Positions 1 through 7,862 are shown, counted from the stretch's first letter. The stretch: 14,690 bases of DNA from an uncultured Bacilli bacterium (GCA_910579535.1 CAJTUR010000026.1:4578-19267); one strand, 5' to 3'. Translations and numbers: made by a program. The notes: a model not told the origin generated them from the letters alone.

Positions 1-207
1 GTCTTGTTGAAATAGTCTAAGCGAATCATAAATTGTTCATGATGTTACTATAAGTTGTTTTTGTTTTTTGGAATGTTTGTAAGTGTGTTTCTTTATTTTA
101 AGGGGTATTTTGTGATGTATCTTCTAAACTTACAATCGTTTTATTTTTTTATATTCTAATGTTCTATTAAATTTTTTTAAATATTTATAATTTTTATTCA
201 ATATGTT

Positions 208-285
208 AATGTTTTGTAGCAAACAAATAGTGATTTTCTAACCATTTGTGATAGGTCAAGAGTTTGAATCTCTTTGGCATTAACA
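208..285 (+). pseudogene. degenerate tRNA-like sequence, 3' half best preserved
   Basis: Positions 253-257 read AGGTC, a classic tRNA variable loop. They are followed by a perfect T-arm: stem AAGAG (258-262), 7-base loop TTTGAAT (263-269), stem CTCTT (270-274). Of the invariant T-arm bases, G53, T54, T55, purine 57, A58, pyrimidine 60 and C61 are present; C56 is a T. The next seven bases, TGGCATT (275-281), can pair with AATGTTT at 208-214 with two wobbles and one mismatch. T8, A14 and purine 15 also fall where expected. The D-stem pairs poorly, and I find no anticodon stem with T33, so a working tRNA is unlikely. It could be a decayed tRNA gene or chance in AT-rich DNA. Confidence 0.22.
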
Positions 286-307
286 AATTAGATACTTTCA
301 AACTCTT
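258..307 (+). repeat. 11-bp perfect inverted repeat
   Basis: AAGAGTTTGAA at 258-268 is the exact reverse complement of TTCAAACTCTT at 297-307, with a 28-base loop. The left arm also forms the short T-arm-like hairpin with 270-274, so the two folds are mutually exclusive. The repeat lies about 100 bases upstream of the small gene at 409. There is no T-run directly after the right arm, so it is not a standard terminator. Confidence 0.5.
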
Positions 308-408
308 ATGAATAAAGGGTTTATTTTTTATTTATAATAAATAGATAAATGTTGTGCAAAAGATGTTTCCTTTTTAATACAATATAGTAATAAAGAAGGA
401 GGTAGTCT

Positions 409-564
409 ATGTCTGAAATAAGAGCATTAACTAAAAAAGAACAATTAGAATGGCTACTTAATTTCTTGTATGAACAAAAAGAATTTATCGAGGAATACAT
501 TGAAGAAACAGAAACAGAATTGAAATTAGAAAAAAATAAAGAAGACAAGTTGTTCTTTCATTAG
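409..564 (+). CDS. small hypothetical protein, 51 aa, charged and helical
   Basis: This short gene begins at an ATG 6 bases after a near-perfect ribosome site (AAGGAGG, 396-402) and ends at TAG 562-564. The 51-residue product begins MSEIRALTKKEQLEWLLNFL and continues as a run rich in Glu and Lys (EEYIEETETELKLEKNKEDK), ending in FFH. It should be one or two amphipathic helices, possibly coiled coil, with no signal peptide or membrane segment. I do not recognise the family. The strong ribosome site, ordinary codon use and helix-forming composition argue that it is real. A longer reading frame on the other strand (321-548) is Ser/Asn-rich low-complexity sequence typical of an antisense shadow. 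The gene stands alone, 80 bases before the phosphoesterase gene, with no clear terminator between them, so the two could be co-transcribed. Confidence 0.7.
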   Translation: MSEIRALTKKEQLEWLLNFLYEQKEFIEEYIEETETELKLEKNKEDKLFFH

Positions 565-644
565 ATTCTTGTTAAAATAATTCTAATAATAAAGAATTTG
601 AATAAAATTTAATATCTTATTAAAAACAAATAGGAGGAATAAAT

Positions 645-1733
645 ATGTTTTTTTTGAGGGCTGTTTTGTTTTTGTTTGTTTTCACTCTTTTGTTTTTTTT
701 ATTTAAAAGAATCTATCGTCTTGTTCTAAAACTAAATATTAAAAATTCCTTTTTTTCATGGGGGATTCCTATTCTTCCTATTATGCTGTTTCTTGTTTTC
801 TTTTTTATTGACGCTATTAATGGACTGATTGTATTTTTGCATTTTTTTGTCTTTTTACTTCTTTTCGATTTATTAGGCTTTATTATTAAAAAAGTTTTTA
901 AAAAAAATCTTGGAGATTTTGCACGATTGATGGGTGCTTTTATTATTACCTTTTTTTATCTTTCTTATGGTTATTATTTAGCGCATCATGTGGTAGAAAC
1001 ACATTATGTGATTAAAACAACAAAAGATATTGGGGTGGATCTTTTTAGAATTGTTCAAATAACAGATAGTCATATTGGTTCTACAATGGATGGGGATCGT
1101 TTTATTTCTTATATGGAAAGAATTAATAAAACTTCTCCTGATGTTGTTGTGATTACGGGAGATTACATAGATGATGATACCAGTAAAGAAGACATGATTA
1201 AAGCGTGTTCTGGATTAGGTCAATTGAAAACAAAATATGGGGTCTATTTTGTTTTTGGGAATCATGATAAAGGCTATTTTAATTATCGAGGGTACAATGA
1301 AAGTGATTTAAGACTTGAATTGATTAAGAATCATGTGGTTCTACTCGAGGATCAATCCATTGATTTATTAGAGAATTTGACGTTGATTGGAAGACAAGAC
1401 GCCCAAACTAAGAATCGAATGAGTGCACAAGAATTGACCCAAGATTTGGATGAACAAAAATATAGTCTTGTCCTTGACCATGAACCTAATGATTATACAC
1501 AAGAATCTGAGGCGGGAATGGATTTAGTTTTATCGGGACACACGCACGGTGGACAATTGTTGCCTATGAAATATATTTCTAAACTGTTTAATATTGACGA
1601 TCAGTCTTATGGTCTTCAAAAAAGAAAAAATACGACTTTTCTAGTCAGTTCAGGAATTGGAAATTGGACGATTCAATTTAAGACTGGAACGGTCGCAGAA
1701 TATGTGGTTATTGATTTGATAAATAAAAAATAA
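645..1733 (+). CDS. membrane-anchored metallophosphoesterase (YaeI/YkuE-like)
   Basis: The protein is a calcineurin-type metallophosphoesterase with a membrane N-terminus, 362 residues. Residues 1-115 hold about four hydrophobic helices (roughly 4-20, 38-56, 58-82, 93-115). The catalytic domain follows from about residue 133 and carries the full dimetal motif set: D-S-H at 141-143, GDYID 172-176, GNHD 205-208, DHEP 278-281, and GHTHGG 298-303. Members of this subgroup hydrolyse phosphomonoester or phosphodiester bonds, some in lipid headgroups; the substrate here cannot be read from sequence. The active domain is tethered to the membrane, and the sequence alone does not settle which face it is on. 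The ATG follows a good AGGAGG site (632-637). A terminator overlaps the stop codon, so the gene is probably last in its transcript. Confidence 0.9.
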   Translation: MFFLRAVLFLFVFTLLFFLFKRIYRLVLKLNIKNSFFSWGIPILPIMLFLVFFFIDAINGLIVFLHFFVFLLLFDLLGFIIKKVFKKNLGDFARLMGAFIITFFYLSYGYYLAHHVVETHYVIKTTKDIGVDLFRIVQITDSHIGSTMDGDRFISYMERINKTSPDVVVITGDYIDDDTSKEDMIKACSGLGQLKTKYGVYFVFGNHDKGYFNYRGYNESDLRLELIKNHVVLLEDQSIDLLENLTLIGRQDAQTKNRMSAQELTQDLDEQKYSLVLDHEPNDYTQESEAGMDLVLSGHTHGGQLLPMKYISKLFNIDDQSYGLQKRKNTTFLVSSGIGNWTIQFKTGTVAEYVVIDLINKK

Positions 1734-1771
1734 AATAGGAAAGCGATTTTATTTTTTATTTACTTTTTTTT
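1721..1771 (+). terminator. A/T-only rho-independent terminator overlapping the stop codon
   Basis: The arms at 1721-1736 and 1746-1761 are perfect 16-bp reverse complements made only of A and T. The 9-base loop (AGGAAAGCG) is followed by AC and a run of eight T. The left arm includes the last codons and TAA stop of the phosphoesterase gene. Confidence 0.75.
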
Positions 1772-1787
1772 GTTATAAAATTATAAT
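1759..1787 (+). promoter_or_regulatory. sigma-A-type promoter for the ABC exporter operon
   Basis: A TTTACT -35 (1759-1764) is separated by 17 bases from a perfect TATAAT -10 (1782-1787), about 58 bases before the ATPase start. The -35 overlaps the distal arm of the preceding terminator, so termination and initiation are packed together. Confidence 0.5.
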
Positions 1788-1845
1788 AAATGATAGTGAT
1801 GGGTATTATTTGTTATTAAAACAATCATATAGATAAGGAGAAAAA

Positions 1846-2784
1846 ATGGCAAATTGTATAGAAGTAAAAAATTTAACGAAAGATTACAAAGGCATTAAAG
1901 CGGTGGATGATTTATCCATAGAAGTGAGAGAAGGAGAGATATTAGGTTTATTAGGCCCTAATGGAAGTGGAAAAACCACGACAATTAATTGTATTTTATC
2001 TCTTTTAAAATTTCATACAGGTCATATTACGATTTTTGGAAAAGAGATGCGTCCTGATTTGTACGAAGTCAAAAGAGAAATTGGGGTTGTCTTTCAAGAT
2101 GTTGCGGTTTTTGAAGAGTTAACGGTTTATGAAAACATTGATTATTTTTGTGGGCTATATATTACTGATAAGGAAAAGAGAAAAAATTGTATTGAAAAGG
2201 CTTTAGAATTAGTAGGGTTAGAAGAGTATAAAAAGTATTATCCAAAACAATTGTCAGGAGGGCTTCTTAGAAGGTTAAATATTGCTTGTGGTGTTGCCCA
2301 TCAGCCTAAGATTATCTTTTTAGATGAGCCGACGGTTGCGGTTGATCCACAGAGTCGAAATCGTATATTAGAAGGGATTAAGACGCTTAGAAAAGAAGGG
2401 GCTACCATTATTTATACGACGCATTATATGGAAGAAGTTGAAATTTTATGTGATCGTATTATCATTTTAGATAAAGGGAAAGTTTTAGCTAGTGGCACCA
2501 CTGATGAGTTAAAGAAATTGGCTCGTATAGAAGAAAAAATCAGTGTAGAAATGGATACGTTAAAAGAGAAAAATTTAAAAGAAATTGAATCTCTTAATAA
2601 TGTTTTAGATTGTTACTACGATGATAAACTTCTTGTGGTTTCTTTTCTAAAGGGAAAGAATAACTTAATGGCGATTTTAGAGTATTTAAATGAACATAAA
2701 TTAAAATATGAAAAGATTTATTCGGAACGTCCTACTTTAAATGATGTTTTCTTAGAACTAACAGGAAAGGAGTTACGAGATTGA
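1846..2784 (+). CDS. ABC transporter ATP-binding protein (ABC-2 exporter)
   Basis: This is the nucleotide-binding subunit of an ABC-2 type exporter, 312 residues, cytoplasmic and membrane-associated through its permease partners. Visible motifs are Walker A GPNGSGKT (37-44), Q-loop Gln84, signature LSGG (136-139), Walker B IIFLDEP (156-162), and switch His193 in TTHYMEE. A C-terminal extension from about residue 225 resembles the DUF4162-like tail of drug and lipid exporter ATPases. The ATG is preceded by AAGGAG. The stop codon TGA shares its last base with the ATG of the next gene, which indicates translational coupling. ATPases of this type drive export of drugs, lipids or peptides; nothing here fixes the substrate. 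Confidence 0.93.
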   Translation: MANCIEVKNLTKDYKGIKAVDDLSIEVREGEILGLLGPNGSGKTTTINCILSLLKFHTGHITIFGKEMRPDLYEVKREIGVVFQDVAVFEELTVYENIDYFCGLYITDKEKRKNCIEKALELVGLEEYKKYYPKQLSGGLLRRLNIACGVAHQPKIIFLDEPTVAVDPQSRNRILEGIKTLRKEGATIIYTTHYMEEVEILCDRIIILDKGKVLASGTTDELKKLARIEEKISVEMDTLKEKNLKEIESLNNVLDCYYDDKLLVVSFLKGKNNLMAILEYLNEHKLKYEKIYSERPTLNDVFLELTGKELRD

Positions 2785-3944
2785 TGTTTTTTCATAATTT
2801 TAACTATACTTTAAAAACACTTTTTAAAAATAAGATTTTAATTTTTTGGACGTACGCTTTTCCAATTATTTTAGGTCTTTTGTTTTATTTTGCTTTCAGT
2901 GATATTGAAAAAGGGGAAACTTTTAAAGTGATTCCAATCGGTATTGTTGAAAATCAAGCTTTTCTAGAAAATACGTTATACAAAGAAACGTTTCAAGTTT
3001 TAGGAGAAGAGGGAAGTAAAACGCAACTTTTTTCTATACGTTATGAAGATGAAGAAACTTGTCAGTCTTTGACTAAAAAAAAGGAAATCGTTGGTTATTT
3101 AAATTTAGAAAATGAAGCGAGATTAGTTATTTCTGAGAATGGTATTGATGAAACGACTTTTAAATTCGTAATTGAAGAAATTGAAGAAAAAAAGGCGCTT
3201 TTTAATCATCTTATTGAAATGAATCAAGATTCGATTAGAAATGACGCGTCTTTTGTTGCTCAAATTTATGAAAACGTAATGGCAAATCAAGTTAGTTCTA
3301 TTCAGGATGATTCTAAAAGTCATTTAAGTTACACAATGATTGAGTATTATACTTTAATTGCTATGGCCTGTTTATATGGAGGCATTGTAGGAATGTATGC
3401 AATTAATCAGAAACTTGCCAATATGAGTTCTAATGGAAAAAGGGTGAGTGTTGCTCCCATCCAAAAAATTAAGCTAATTGGAAGTAGTGCTCTTGCGAGT
3501 TATGTTGCATTGCTTATAGGTGTTCTTTTACTTTTTTTGTTTACGGTATTTGTTTTACATGTTGATTATGGCGATTCTATTTTCTATGTGCTTCTTTTAA
3601 TTCTTTTTGGAAGTCTTGCGGGTCTTGCTTTTGGATTGTTTATTTCGGTTCTTTTAAAGAAAAATGAAAATACTAAAATTGGTATTATTATTGCTAGTAC
3701 CATGTTTTGTTCGGTTTTATCAGGTATGATGGGAATTACAATGAAATACGTTATTGATAAAAACGTTCCTATTCTTAATAAAATAAATCCCGCCAATATG
3801 ATTACAGATGGTTTTTATGCTCTTTATTATTATGATACTCCAGAACGCTTTTTTATGAATTTAATCAGTTTAATCCTTTTTTCTTTGGTGTTGTTTTTAA
3901 TTTCTATTGTTATTTTAAGAGGTGAGAAATATGACAGTATTTAA
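2784..3944 (+). CDS. ABC-2 type permease, first subunit
   Basis: The 386-residue membrane subunit has the ABC-2 permease architecture. One N-terminal helix (about 19-38) is followed by a large soluble loop to about residue 180, then five hydrophobic helices near 185-207, 231-259, 266-291, 301-322 and 356-379. The long loop after helix 1 is typical of the ABC2_membrane_3 group. I chose the ATG at 2784, which overlaps the ATPase stop by one base (TGATG). A TTG codon just upstream at 2781 is in frame, sits 8 bases from the AAAGGAG site (2766-2772), and would add one Met. The gene is central in a coupled three-gene operon and probably forms a heterodimeric channel with the next product. Confidence 0.88.
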   Translation: MFFHNFNYTLKTLFKNKILIFWTYAFPIILGLLFYFAFSDIEKGETFKVIPIGIVENQAFLENTLYKETFQVLGEEGSKTQLFSIRYEDEETCQSLTKKKEIVGYLNLENEARLVISENGIDETTFKFVIEEIEEKKALFNHLIEMNQDSIRNDASFVAQIYENVMANQVSSIQDDSKSHLSYTMIEYYTLIAMACLYGGIVGMYAINQKLANMSSNGKRVSVAPIQKIKLIGSSALASYVALLIGVLLLFLFTVFVLHVDYGDSIFYVLLLILFGSLAGLAFGLFISVLLKKNENTKIGIIIASTMFCSVLSGMMGITMKYVIDKNVPILNKINPANMITDGFYALYYYDTPERFFMNLISLILFSLVLFLISIVILRGEKYDSI

Positions 3945-5055
3945 AGCATTTTTAAGTATTTTAAAGAAAAATAGGATGGTGGTTTTTCTTTATGTTGTTA
4001 TTTTAGTTTTTTTTGGAACGTTTAATTTTAAAACCGAAAGTCAGACGTTTAATTTTGAAGCTACGAAGCCAAAAGTCTTTATTATTAATGAAGATAAGGG
4101 TTTATTGAGTCAAGATTTAGAACAGTACTTGAAAGAACGATGTACGTTTGTTTCTTTAGATGAACAGAAGGTTGATGATGCTTTATTTTATAGAGATATT
4201 CATTATTTTATTCGAATTCCAGCTTCATTCGAGAAAGAAGAGGGGCTTGTTTTTGTAAAATCGAATGGAAATTATGAAGCAAGTTTAGCTAAGATGTATT
4301 TGGAACGCTACTTAAATCTTTATACGATTTATAAAGCGTATCCTTTATCAAATGAAGAAATCATAAAGAAAATACATACTTCTTTAGATAGTGAAGTTTC
4401 AATTGATGTTTTAACTAAATTGGATACAAATGGTTTAAATAATGCGGCTAGTTTTTATAATATGGCAAATTATACTTTTTTAGCAGGTTGTGTTTTTGTT
4501 ATTTGCTTAATTATTAGCAGTTTTAAAACGGAAAAAATTAATAAAAGAACTTTAGTATCAAGTATGAACTATAAGAAATTTAATCGACTTCTATTGCTTT
4601 CTAATGGTTTATTTGCTGTCTTTTTATGGGGAGTGTATTTATTATTAAGTTTTTTATTAGTTGGAGAAATTATGTTTACCATTTATGGACTTCTTTATAT
4701 TTTAAATAGTTTTATTTTCATGATTCTTTCTTTGGCACTAGCTGTTTTGTTGTCTACTTTAGTGCGTAATAAAGAAGCCATTAATGGCATTGTTAATGTG
4801 ATTGCTTTAGGAAGTAGTTTTTTATGTGGAGCGTTTGTACCCATGGACTTTTTACCAGAAAGTGTTGTAAAATTTAGTCATATTCTTCCTTCTTATTACT
4901 ATATCAAGAATAATGAGCTTATTAAAAGTTTAGAAGTAATTGATTTTAGTCATATGAAACCAATTTTAATAAATGTGAGTCTTCTTATTTGTTTTATCTT
5001 GTTATTTGTTGTCGTTAATAATGTGGTTAGCAAAAGAAAGCAAAAAACGATTTAA
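3931..5055 (+). CDS. ABC-2 type permease, second subunit
   Basis: This is a second ABC-2 permease of 374 residues with the same plan as its neighbour: a helix at about 14-29, a soluble loop to about 175, and five or six hydrophobic segments in the C-terminal half. The two permeases share architecture but little obvious sequence, as expected for an asymmetric heterodimer served by one ATPase. I start it at the ATG at 3931, because the GTG at 3922 lies inside the ribosome site (AGAGGTGAG) and is better explained as part of it. The gene overlaps the end of the previous one by 14 bases. Its transcript ends at the bidirectional terminator near 5113-5140. Confidence 0.87.
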   Translation: MTVFKAFLSILKKNRMVVFLYVVILVFFGTFNFKTESQTFNFEATKPKVFIINEDKGLLSQDLEQYLKERCTFVSLDEQKVDDALFYRDIHYFIRIPASFEKEEGLVFVKSNGNYEASLAKMYLERYLNLYTIYKAYPLSNEEIIKKIHTSLDSEVSIDVLTKLDTNGLNNAASFYNMANYTFLAGCVFVICLIISSFKTEKINKRTLVSSMNYKKFNRLLLLSNGLFAVFLWGVYLLLSFLLVGEIMFTIYGLLYILNSFIFMILSLALAVLLSTLVRNKEAINGIVNVIALGSSFLCGAFVPMDFLPESVVKFSHILPSYYYIKNNELIKSLEVIDFSHMKPILINVSLLICFILLFVVVNNVVSKRKQKTI

Positions 5056-5112
5056 AAAAAAGTGAGTTAATTTGTCTTGTTTTAAGAAGATTAACAAAAA
5101 AATATAGTATAA

Positions 5113-5140
5113 AAAAATTCCTAGTATTTTAGGAATTTTT
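5113..5140. terminator. bidirectional terminator between convergent genes
   Basis: AAAAATTCCTA (5113-5123) and TAGGAATTTTT (5130-5140) are perfect 11-bp reverse complements around a 6-base loop. The A-run on one side and T-run on the other give a U-tract in both directions, so it can close both the exporter operon (plus) and the phosphorelay genes (minus). The stop codon of the minus-strand gene lies at its right-arm edge (5129-5131). Confidence 0.8.
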
Positions 5141-5878
5141 ATGTTCATAAAAACTTTTAATGGATTCTAAGATACGTTCAATATTTTTATCATTAAAAGG
5201 TTTATTTAAAACATCTAGAATAGGATAGGTAAAGGTTTTATTAATGGTTTCTTCTGTATCGTCTCCTGTGATAATGATGACTGGTATTTCATCCATAAAT
5301 TTATTTTCTTTTAAATAGTTTAAAACTTCAAAGCCATTCATTCCAGGCATATTTAAATCTAGTAAAATTGCATAGATGTAATTTGAAGAAAGGTAACTAA
5401 TTGCTTCACTACCATCTTTTGCTTTTAGAATTTCAAATTCATTTTGATTTAATATTTTTTCAAGAAAATTCAAGATGATATTTGAGTCATCAGCTATTAC
5501 TATTTTTTTTTTGCCATTGTCTTCATTAAAATAAACCTTTAGTAAGTTTTCTATTTTAAAAACCGTTTCTCTTAGTTCAATAAAATGGTCGTTTACATAC
5601 TCTTTATTGTTTTTCTTACTTTCTAATTCATGATTTAAGAAAATTTCAGAGTCTTTCATAAATCCTAAATATTTAGCTTCACTTTTCATACTGTGAACTA
5701 AAATAGAGTAGTTGTTCCAATCTTCAGCATTTTTATAACCTTCCAAACTTGCAAGTTTGGAGTTCAAAGTTTCTTTGAACTCTTTTAAACTTTCATTGTA
5801 AGAATCCATGTCTCCCCATAGTTCTAAAGCAGCATTTATATCTACATTGTTTTGTTTTAATAAATCAACATTATTCAT
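5129..5878 (-). CDS. Hpt-receiver phosphorelay protein
   Basis: The 249-residue cytoplasmic protein joins a histidine phosphotransfer (Hpt) domain to a response-regulator receiver. The Hpt part spans about 10-115 and carries HSMKSEAKYLG, with phospho-accepting His62 and Lys65. The receiver spans about 124-245 and keeps the acidic pair Asp130-Asp131, phospho-acceptor Asp174 (in LLDLNMPGMNG), Thr204 and Lys226. No DNA-binding, GGDEF, EAL or other output domain follows; the chain ends just after the receiver's last helix. The start overlaps the kinase gene by 8 bases, with AGGAGG at 5887-5892, so the two are translated together. The expected role is to take phosphate from the kinase's own receiver (Asp546) onto His62; the attached receiver could then be the end point or a phosphate sink. 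Its final partner is not in the window. Confidence 0.9.
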   Translation of the reverse strand: MNNVDLLKQNNVDINAALELWGDMDSYNESLKEFKETLNSKLASLEGYKNAEDWNNYSILVHSMKSEAKYLGFMKDSEIFLNHELESKKNNKEYVNDHFIELRETVFKIENLLKVYFNEDNGKKKIVIADDSNIILNFLEKILNQNEFEILKAKDGSEAISYLSSNYIYAILLDLNMPGMNGFEVLNYLKENKFMDEIPVIIITGDDTEETINKTFTYPILDVLNKPFNDKNIERILESIKSFYEHKNS

Positions 5879-7727
5879 TTTCTTTTCCTCCTAAAAATTT
5901 ATTTAAAACACGATCTAATTCATAACGATCAATTGGTTTGGATAAATAAGCATTAAATCCAACATTTTTATATTTTTCTTCAGTGCCTTCTATGGCATCG
6001 GCTGTTAGAGCAACAACTGGAATGTTGAAGCCATCCATTTCTTTTAAGCGTCTTAATGTCTCGATACCATTCATTTTAGGCATCATGATGTCCATAAGTA
6101 TTAAATCAAAGGTTCCAGATTCTAAAAGTTCTAGAGCTTCATAACCACTTTCTACTAGTTTTATATTAAAATCATAGGGCTTTAATATTTGATTCGCTAC
6201 TTTTAAATTAATTTTTGAGTCATCTACAATTAAAATTCGTTTTCCTTTGTTTTTATTATAATCAATAACAATTTCTTCATCATCGGTTTCAGGAATTTCC
6301 ATGCTAATGATTTCTTGTTCTAAGTAGATTCTAAAGGTTGAGCCTTCACCATAGTTGCTACTTACTGTAACCTTTCCACCCATCATTTCCGTTAGGCTTT
6401 TGGTTATAGCTAGACCGAGTCCTGTTCCTTCTATAGTGGTATTTCTATCTTCGTCCATTCGTTCAAATTTGTTAAAAAGCTTATTAATGTCTTCTTTTTT
6501 GATGCCACGTCCTGTATCTTTTACAGCAACGTATAAAGCACTTCTTTTAATGTCAGTTCGATTAACACAAGTTATTGTAAATTCGATTTCTCCTTCATCC
6601 GTATACTTTGCAGCATTGGTTAGAATGTTTAAAACAACTTGTTTCACTTTTCCCATATCTCCTTTTAGTATTCCAGGAAGGTCAGGGGAAATGTTCACTT
6701 TAAATTCTATTGGTTTTTCTTTAATTCTAGGGTAGACTAGTTTGGTTAAGGAATTAAAAACTTCTCTTGGATTGTATTCTTTTTGTATGATTTCCATTTT
6801 ATTTGCTTCTATTTTTGATATATCTAAGATACCATTAACGATTTCAAGAAGGTTTTGACTGGAATCGACGATGTCTTTAGCAAAGCCTCTTGTTTCATCA
6901 CTTAAATCGGGAGCGGAGAGCATACATTCGCTAAAACCTACTATGGCGTTAAGTGGGGTACGAATTTCATGAGACATATTTGATAAAAATTCTGTCTTGG
7001 CTTGATTTGCTTTTTCAGCTTGGTCTTTAGCAACATTTAATTGTTCAATCATTTTAACATCTGGATTTTCTATTGTAAAATACATTAAGAATGAATTTAT
7101 GGTCATAGGGAAGGTTATTAATAGTAATTGAATTCCGAAAATTCCCATTAACATTTCTACAACTAGTAATAAAACAAAAACCATTAAAGGTATTCCTTTA
7201 GATTTTTTTATTTTTTTTGAAAAGATTAAAACTAATAATATATTAAAAGAAATTAAAATAATACACCATAAGAACATAAAATTACTTGCTGGACCAGTTG
7301 ATTTAATTAATATGTTTTCTTCAAATATATGATTAACAGGAAGAATAAATATAATAATTGGAATAAATATTAAAAATGTTATTACTAATCCTTTCGTTTT
7401 TAATAAATTTAAAAATTTGGATTTTATATCATTATTTATTACAACTAAAATATAAATTGTATGCAAAAATATCCAGACACTATTAAAAGAATAATATAGC
7501 TTTTCCATAATATTAATGATGATTTCATTTTTATTGTAAGCGTTTAAATAAAATAATAATTCTACAATTAAACATATAATATTACAAATTAATAGGGCGC
7601 TATAAACACTATTTTCTTTTGTTAATATTTTTTTTCTTGGAAAATACAGAAAAGCTAAAAGTATACAAAGTAACATACATATTATATTTACTGTAATTGA
7701 AATTAATCTTAACTCATTTATACTCAT
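5871..7727 (-). CDS. hybrid sensor histidine kinase with multi-helix membrane sensor
   Basis: This 618-residue hybrid kinase begins with about seven hydrophobic helices (within residues 7-218), with no large extracellular domain. A short coiled linker (222-245) leads to the HisKA dimerisation domain with FLSNMSHEIRTPLN (phospho-His253). The ATPase domain follows with N-box Asn371, DTGRG 404-408 and GTGLGLA 434-440. A C-terminal receiver (about 496-615) has Asp502-Asp503, phospho-acceptor Asp546, Thr575 and Lys597. All catalytic residues look intact. The membrane unit resembles seven-helix sensor regions that detect hydrophobic or membrane-borne signals, but the ligand is unknown. The ATG follows an AGGTGAT ribosome site (7731-7739 region). 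A terminator lies between this gene and the upstream ligase gene, so it probably has its own promoter. Confidence 0.93.
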   Translation of the reverse strand: MSINELRLISITVNIICMLLCILLAFLYFPRKKILTKENSVYSALLICNIICLIVELLFYLNAYNKNEIIINIMEKLYYSFNSVWIFLHTIYILVVINNDIKSKFLNLLKTKGLVITFLIFIPIIIFILPVNHIFEENILIKSTGPASNFMFLWCIILISFNILLVLIFSKKIKKSKGIPLMVFVLLLVVEMLMGIFGIQLLLITFPMTINSFLMYFTIENPDVKMIEQLNVAKDQAEKANQAKTEFLSNMSHEIRTPLNAIVGFSECMLSAPDLSDETRGFAKDIVDSSQNLLEIVNGILDISKIEANKMEIIQKEYNPREVFNSLTKLVYPRIKEKPIEFKVNISPDLPGILKGDMGKVKQVVLNILTNAAKYTDEGEIEFTITCVNRTDIKRSALYVAVKDTGRGIKKEDINKLFNKFERMDEDRNTTIEGTGLGLAITKSLTEMMGGKVTVSSNYGEGSTFRIYLEQEIISMEIPETDDEEIVIDYNKNKGKRILIVDDSKINLKVANQILKPYDFNIKLVESGYEALELLESGTFDLILMDIMMPKMNGIETLRRLKEMDGFNIPVVALTADAIEGTEEKYKNVGFNAYLSKPIDRYELDRVLNKFLGGKENE

Positions 7728-7748
7728 ATTATCACCTATTTTAATTGT

Positions 7749-7770
7749 AACAAATATTTGTTGAAGTATA
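7749..7770 (-). promoter_or_regulatory. candidate kinase promoter -10 with adjacent 14-bp palindrome
   Basis: Reading the minus strand, TATACT (7770-7765) is a plausible -10, but I see no good -35 at 16-18 bases. Two bases downstream lies a perfect 14-bp palindrome, AACAAATATTTGTT (7749-7762), 22 bases before the kinase start. It covers the likely transcription start and could be a repressor site. Confidence 0.35.
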
Positions 7771-7820
7771 AAGTATTTTTCATAAAATTAACGTTTTTTG
7801 TATAAAATAGTTGACCAAAT

Positions 7821-7857
7821 AAAAATATGATTTAGTTTGAATCAAAATCATATTTTT
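7821..7857 (-). terminator. rho-independent terminator of the ligase gene
   Basis: The arms 7821-7833 and 7845-7857 are perfect 13-bp reverse complements around an 11-base loop, placed a few bases after the ligase stop codon. On the minus strand the stem ends in a U-run (7825-7821) and is followed by ATTTGG, giving a moderately strong terminator. It separates the ligase from the kinase gene. Confidence 0.65.
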
Positions 7858-7862
7858 TATTT

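Larger units (their letters stand above)
1..408. other. gene-free AT-rich leader region
   Basis: No convincing coding sequence is visible here. All three plus frames are closed within the first 20 bases, and stops are frequent on both strands. A short open stretch on the minus strand begins with an ATG at position 29 and runs off the left edge, but it has no ribosome site. The region holds a tRNA-like 3' half (about 208-285), an 11-bp inverted repeat (258-268 with 297-307), a weaker 8-bp inverted repeat (77-84 with 128-135), and a weak AATAAA-GGG-TTTATT stem followed by a T-run at about 311-329. A possible -10 TACAAT at 378-383 lies about 25 bases before the small gene at 409, without a good -35. 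Confidence 0.6.

Noticed and set aside
1..29. Minus-strand ATG at 29 reading MIRLDYFNK off the left edge
   Set aside because: It has no ribosome site or promoter upstream, and only nine codons are visible; it cannot be supported.
208..330. T-box riboswitch upstream of the small gene
   Set aside because: I find no conserved T-box sequence, no specifier loop and no convincing terminator/antiterminator pair, and the downstream gene is not amino-acid related.
321..548. 75-residue minus-strand reading frame
   Set aside because: Its product is Ser/Asn-rich low-complexity sequence and it is antisense to the small gene at 409, which has a strong ribosome site.
5056..5112. Inverted repeat GTTAAT/ATTAAC after the second permease as an extra terminator
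   Set aside because: The stem has internal mismatches and is followed by an A-run on the plus strand; the adjacent 5113-5140 hairpin is a far better terminator.
6355..6735. 126-residue plus-strand frame inside the kinase gene
   Set aside because: It lies fully antisense to the kinase ATPase domain and has no family motif or ribosome site.
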